NCBI GenBank assembly: GCA_002788865.1
Contig: PFSC01000021.1
Coordinates: 750 to 18,130, forward strand
From: Candidatus Roizmanbacteria bacterium CG_4_9_14_0_2_um_filter_39_13
GTDB lineage: Bacteria; Patescibacteriota; Microgenomatia; UBA1406; GWC2-37-13
Direction: 5' to 3'
Length of the DNA stretch: 17,381 bases
Part shown: piece by piece, positions 14,304 through 17,381 of the stretch
Numbering within the stretch: position 1 is the first letter of the stretch
Layout: each line of letters starts with the position of its first letter
Position numbers and translations under genes: made by a program
Notes under the pieces: generated by a model
Told to the model about the DNA's origin: nothing
The model's database searches: none
The model's input: only the letters and a program-made list of their open reading frames with translations

Positions 14304-14990
14304 TTACTTCACTAACTTCTTGAACAATGTTTCTACACTTCCCTTTCGTGCAGGCTTTTTCCCATCATACACAATCTTCCCTTTGTTGATGATGATGAGC
14401 CTATTTGCGATATCTTCGACCTCCGAAAGAATATGAGTTGAGAAAATCACAATCTTCTTTTTTGCGACTTTTTTTATGAGATTTTTGATCTTATCTTGCT
14501 CGATTGGGTCAAGTCCAGAGGTAGGTTCATCAAGAATAAGTATGTTTGGATCTCCCAAAAGCGCTGTAGCAAGACCCACGCGTTGGCGATATCCGCGTGA
14601 AAGTTCCTCGATTTTTACATCATATTTGTCATCTATACTCACGTCTTTCACAATCTCATCAATCAGTAGAGGATCTGAAACTCTTTTCATCTCTGCTATA
14701 AATTGAAGATACTCACTGACCTTCATCTCGCCATAGAGAGGATTATTTTCTGGAAGATATCCTATCTGCGTAAGAACATCGAGTCGATCTTTTATCGGAT
14801 CTGACTTTTCTACGGTGATTGTGCCTGAGGTTGGCTTGATAAGACCGAGAATCAGACGTATCGTTGTAGTTTTCCCTGCACCATTTGGACCCAAAAATCC
14901 GATGATTTCGCCCTTTTTCGTCGTGAAAGATATATCGTTTACTGCAACAGTCTGGCCAAATTTTTTGACAATATTTGCTACTGAAATCAT
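14304..14990 (-). CDS. ABC transporter ATP-binding protein, GldA-like
   Basis: A 228-residue nucleotide-binding subunit. Walker A is GPNGAGKT (34-41), the signature is LSRGYRQR (130-137), Walker B is LILDEP (151-156), and the switch His186 is in FSTH. The Q-loop region reads GYLPENNPLY, with Glu where many ABC ATPases have Gln, as is common in the GldA/ABC-2 subfamily. It powers the downstream permease. It follows trmD on the same strand after 48 bases; a weak -10-like TATAAG lies in that gap, so it may have its own promoter. Confidence 0.93.
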   Translation of the reverse strand: MISVANIVKKFGQTVAVNDISFTTKKGEIIGFLGPNGAGKTTTIRLILGLIKPTSGTITVEKSDPIKDRLDVLTQIGYLPENNPLYGEMKVSEYLQFIAEMKRVSDPLLIDEIVKDVSIDDKYDVKIEELSRGYRQRVGLATALLGDPNILILDEPTSGLDPIEQDKIKNLIKKVAKKKIVIFSTHILSEVEDIANRLIIINKGKIVYDGKKPARKGSVETLFKKLVK

Positions 14991-15038
14991 AGGATTTTTA
15001 TTTCATTTTTTTGGATATGAGAACATACTTATACTACA

Positions 15039-15812
15039 TCACTCTTTTCTTAAGTCAAGTAAATCCGGCCGTTTTTGTACAGTTTCTTCGTAGGCTTTCT
15101 GCAATCTGTATTTTCGAATCAACTCATGATTTCCAGACGTGAGTTCTTGCGGGACTGACTGCGCTTCAAAATCCTCTGGGCGCGTGTACTGAGGATACTC
15201 GAGAAGCTGTACGTTTTTTGTGCCCGATTTTTGAAGCTTTACCAAAATCTCTGTTTTCCCGAGAATTCCTATCAATTCATCAATTGAAACTTGGAAAAAA
15301 CTTTCTTCCTCGGTGGCTTCATCTTTTTTCAGTACTCCTGGTAATAGTCTGACAATCGAGTCAACAATTGTAGCAGTCGGAATCTCGCCTCCTGTGAGGA
15401 CAAAATCACCAAGAGAAATCTCTTCATCTATATATTTCATTATGCGTTCATCTACTCCTTCATAATGTCCCGCCACAATAACAACATGGTTAAGCTTTGA
15501 AAGTTCTATTGCTTTTGCTTGATTAAATGGTTTTCCTTTTGCAGAGGTAAGAATTATTTTCCTTTTCGTCATTCGTAATTCGTAATTCGTAATTGATGTT
15601 ATTGCTTTTGCAATAACATCAGCTCGCATCACCATCCCCGCTCCCCCGCCATAGGGACGATCGTCAACTGTGCCGTGTGAATCTATTGCAAAATCTCGCA
15701 AGTTTGTGACTTCGATTTCTACAATGTTCTTTTCTTGTGCTCGCTTGAGAATGCTATGATTCAAAAATCCTGAAATCATCTCTGGAAAAAGTGTAATCAC
15801 CGATATTTTCAT
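15039..15812 (-). CDS. trmD: tRNA (guanine-37-N1)-methyltransferase TrmD
   Basis: TrmD methylates G37 next to the anticodon to prevent frameshifting. The 257 residues carry the knotted SPOUT motifs: DDRPYGGGAGMVMR (50-63), GHYEGVDER (115-123), SLGDFVLTGGEIP (133-145), EYPQYTRPE (205-213) and SGNHELIRKYR (226-236). Two features are odd. Residues about 74-84 are encoded by a tandem heptamer. About 29 residues (174-202) separate the EESF motif from LLEYPQYTRP, where E. coli has only a few. A TATAAT six bases upstream predicts a leaderless message. It is usually found near rpsP and rplS; neither is here. Confidence 0.95.
   Translation of the reverse strand: MKISVITLFPEMISGFLNHSILKRAQEKNIVEIEVTNLRDFAIDSHGTVDDRPYGGGAGMVMRADVIAKAITSITNYELRMTKRKIILTSAKGKPFNQAKAIELSKLNHVVIVAGHYEGVDERIMKYIDEEISLGDFVLTGGEIPTATIVDSIVRLLPGVLKKDEATEEESFFQVSIDELIGILGKTEILVKLQKSGTKNVQLLEYPQYTRPEDFEAQSVPQELTSGNHELIRKYRLQKAYEETVQKRPDLLDLRKE
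15567..15594 (-). repeat. four tandem 7-base units inside trmD
   Basis: On the plus strand CGTCATT is followed by three exact CGTAATT copies (15574-15594). On the coding strand this gives NYELRMTKR-type residues. Seven is not a multiple of three, so gain or loss of one unit would shift the frame. Confidence 0.85.
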
Positions 15813-15818
15813 GCTACA

Positions 15819-15824
15819 ATTATA
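15819..15824 (-). promoter_or_regulatory. -10 element of trmD
   Basis: Perfect TATAAT on the minus strand, six bases before the ATG at 15812. Leaderless start predicted. Confidence 0.55.
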
Positions 15825-15835
15825 CTCGTTGAAAG

Positions 15836-15844
15836 TGATAAATT
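15836..15844 (+). promoter_or_regulatory. extended -10 of the small membrane protein/yidD pair
   Basis: TGATAAATT (TGn plus TAAATT) ends six bases before the ATG at 15851. It is back to back with the trmD promoter in a 38-base divergent region. Confidence 0.45.
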
Positions 15845-15850
15845 ATTTCT

Positions 15851-16123
15851 ATGATGCCATGGTTTGAATCATTTCCAAGTACGGGAGACACTCCACAATA
15901 CATAAACTTTCTCATCATTGGAGCTGGAGCTTTTTTGACATACATCTCTATGTCGTCACTTTTCAGTAATCATTTCTTACGAAAATTGATTAAATGGCAA
16001 AATGATGCTCAGGGAATTCATGTTGATATCACTGATCAGCAAATTATTTTTGGTAAAATCAGCGCTTTTATAGGCACGGTCGGCGGAATTATCTCTCTCA
16101 TTATTGGATTTAATTCCCTATGA
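15851..16123 (+). CDS. small two-helix membrane protein, unknown function
   Basis: This 90-residue protein has two hydrophobic segments (about 18-36 and 68-87) joined by a charged loop. I do not recognise the family. It overlaps the yidD start by 4 bases (ATGA), so translation of the two is coupled, which hints at a link with membrane protein insertion. The start ATGATG gives two adjacent possible initiators; the first is used here. Confidence 0.6.
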   Translation: MMPWFESFPSTGDTPQYINFLIIGAGAFLTYISMSSLFSNHFLRKLIKWQNDAQGIHVDITDQQIIFGKISAFIGTVGGIISLIIGFNSL

Positions 16124-16353
16124 AAAGAGTCGTCCTGTTTTGCATACGCGCCTATCAGAGAACTTCTTTTTTTCACAATCAACTCTTCAAAACATTGTTC
16201 ATGACCGATTCAGTCTGTCGTTTTGAACCAACCTGTTCGCGATATACCTATGCCGCAGTAGAAAAGTACGGAAGCTTCAAGGGATTATGGATTGGATTAG
16301 GGAGAATAATTCGCTGTCATCCGTGGAACAAAGGAGGCTATGATCCAGTTTGA
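16120..16353 (+). CDS. yidD: membrane protein insertion efficiency factor YidD
   Basis: A 77-residue peripheral membrane protein of the YidD family, thought to assist YidC-dependent insertion. The hallmark is intact: CRFEPTCSRYTYAAVEKYG (33-51, Cys33 and Cys39), then RIIRCHPWNKGGYDPV (62-77, Cys66). An N-terminal amphipathic helix is visible. Normally yidD sits between rnpA and yidC; here it follows an unknown small membrane protein and precedes a ClpB-like gene. Confidence 0.93.
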   Translation: MKRVVLFCIRAYQRTSFFHNQLFKTLFMTDSVCRFEPTCSRYTYAAVEKYGSFKGLWIGLGRIIRCHPWNKGGYDPV

Positions 16354-16408
16354 TGATTTCACAAATATATATACGCCAAGACCTCTTATTTCTATTTTTT
16401 TGTATAGT

Positions 16409-16437
16409 TTGCATTTTTGAAGTTCTTTTTTTATAAT
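16409..16437 (+). promoter_or_regulatory. sigma70-type promoter of the ClpB-like gene
   Basis: TTGCAT (16409-16414), a 17-base spacer and perfect TATAAT (16432-16437). It has the clearest -35/-10 pair of the window. Transcription would begin near 16444, inside the CIRCE-like operator. Confidence 0.7.
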
Positions 16438-16439
16438 TA

Positions 16440-16466
16440 TTAGCAGATAAAGATATCAATTGCTAA
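16440..16466 (+). promoter_or_regulatory. CIRCE-like HrcA operator
   Basis: TTAGCAGAT, nine bases, AATTGCTAA. The CIRCE consensus is TTAGCACTC-N9-GAGTGCTAA; the outer six bases on each side match exactly with the exact 9-9-9 spacing, and the inner three differ. It overlaps the expected transcription start, a classic repressor position, upstream of a chaperone gene. Confidence 0.6.
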
Positions 16467-16506
16467 GACGTCATCAACATTTAGCTGAAACACCTCGAGA
16501 AACCTT

Positions 16507-17381
16507 ATGCAAATGAACTATCAACCCCCTCAAGATGAGGGAAACCCACTGGAAAAATATACGATAAATTTCACTGAACTTGCAAAAAAAGGAAAGCTAG
16601 ATCCCGTTATTGGTCGTGATCAAGAAATTCGTCGGGTGATCCAAATATTGTCTCGACGAACAAAAAATAATCCCGTTCTTCTGGGTGATCCTGGTGTGGG
16701 AAAAACAGCCATTATCGAAGGCCTTTCACAACGAATTATTGACGGAGATGTACCCGATACCATAAAAAATAAAGAGGTATTGTCTCTTGACCTTGCGGGA
16801 CTTCTTGCCGGTGCTGCATATCGGGGAGAGTTTGAACAACGACTCAAAAATGTAATCAAAAAAATCACCGATTCTGAAGGAAAATATATCTTATTTATTG
16901 ACGAACTTCATACACTTGTTGGCGCAGGAAGCGCGCAAGGAGCAGTTGATGCATCAAACATGCTCAAACCAGCGCTTGCTCGCGGAGAACTTCGGTCAAT
17001 CGGTGCAACAACGACCAAAGAATATCGCCAATATATTGAAAAGGACCAAGCGCTTGAACGCAGATTTCAACCGGTATTTATCGATGAGCCTTCAAAAGAA
17101 GACTCACTTGCAATTCTTCGTGGCATCAAAGAAAAATATGAAGTCCATCATGGGATCAAGATCAATGATGACGCACTCATTGCTGCAGTAGACCTTTCAA
17201 CACGATATATTTCTGAACGATATCTTCCAGACAAAGCCATTGACCTTATTGATGAAGCGGCAGCTTCAGTCAAAATCGAAGTTGAATCGATGCCAACAGA
17301 GCTTGATGAGATAAAACGACGCATTATGCAGCTTGACATCGAACTTGCGGCATTAAAGCGTGAAAAAGGACTTGAGCTTCG
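16507..17381 (+). CDS. ClpB/ClpC-type AAA+ unfoldase lacking the N-domain, partial (right edge)
   Basis: An ATG at 16507 opens a frame that runs off the window after 291 codons. The protein goes almost at once into the first AAA+ domain: LDPVIGRDQEIRRVIQIL (31-48), Walker A GDPGVGKT (60-67), pore-loop AGAAYRGEFEQR (101-112, Tyr105), Walker B ILFIDE (128-133) and arginine-finger region ALERRFQPV. A coiled-coil M domain appears to begin near residue 255. The usual ClpN repeat domain of about 140 residues is missing. ClpB disaggregates proteins with DnaK; a ClpC-like role with ClpP cannot be excluded without the C-terminus. The leader of about 60 bases carries a CIRCE-like operator, implying heat-shock control. 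Confidence 0.9.
   Translation, partial: MQMNYQPPQDEGNPLEKYTINFTELAKKGKLDPVIGRDQEIRRVIQILSRRTKNNPVLLGDPGVGKTAIIEGLSQRIIDGDVPDTIKNKEVLSLDLAGLLAGAAYRGEFEQRLKNVIKKITDSEGKYILFIDELHTLVGAGSAQGAVDASNMLKPALARGELRSIGATTTKEYRQYIEKDQALERRFQPVFIDEPSKEDSLAILRGIKEKYEVHHGIKINDDALIAAVDLSTRYISERYLPDKAIDLIDEAAASVKIEVESMPTELDEIKRRIMQLDIELAALKREKGLEL

Noticed and set aside
1..17381. CRISPR array, insertion sequence with DDE transposase, or rRNA genes
   Set aside because: No regularly spaced repeats, no DDE transposase frame and no rRNA-like stretch were seen.

Overview
The window looks like a chromosome fragment of a Candidate Phyla Radiation (Patescibacteria, probably Parcubacteria-type) bacterium. This is inferred from compact gene packing, AT-rich DNA, an almost complete lack of Shine-Dalgarno sequences, a ClpB-like unfoldase that starts directly at its first ATPase domain, stand-alone GIY-YIG proteins, a HTH/'YWAEG' protein and a GldA/F/G-type ABC cassette. 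TGA is used as a normal stop (NUDIX gene, YidD, the 90-residue membrane protein), which argues against the TGA-glycine code of Gracilibacteria/Absconditabacteria. No taxonomic marker is present, so the assignment is moderate.

Region 1 (1-944, minus strand) holds a ceramidase-like (CREST) membrane protein followed 4 bases later by a HXXEE-type membrane protein that runs off the left edge. Region 2 (about 1000-2955) is an accessory island. It carries a large serine recombinase with no ATG at its natural N-terminus and a dense series of palindromes. A 105-bp inverted repeat with one mismatch encloses the gene; its right copy is the 3' end of the gene and ends inside a tRNA-Gln gene. Region 3 (2941-3693) is tRNA-Gln(UUG) plus a HTH protein whose 3' end overlaps the 5' end of the tRNA.

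Region 4 (3765-5111) has the GTPase Era, a promoter with a structured non-coding segment, a small GIY-YIG protein and tRNA-His(GUG). Region 5 (5139-9938) has a DUF4349 protein (minus strand), the methionine sulfoxide repair pair msrB-msrA, an unusually long M20 amidohydrolase, and a fusion of a GIY-YIG nuclease to an AlkD-like DNA glycosylase. Region 6 (9942-12015) holds glutamyl-tRNA synthetase, divergent from a zinc-ribbon NUDIX hydrolase across a GC-rich large hairpin. Region 7 (12000-15812, minus strand) is a run of trmD, ABC ATPase, ABC permease and GldG-like auxiliary protein. Region 8 (15851-end) has a small membrane protein coupled to yidD, then a ClpB-like unfoldase behind a sigma70-type promoter and a CIRCE-like HrcA operator; it is cut by the window end.

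A theme across the window is gene starts in which a -10 hexamer ends 6-7 bases before the ATG, predicting leaderless mRNAs. The observations most worth following are the recombinase inverted-repeat locus with a possible C-terminal switch, the GIY-YIG/AlkD fusion, the leaderless promoter rule, the hairpin elements near 4665 and 11375, and an out-of-frame heptamer repeat inside trmD.
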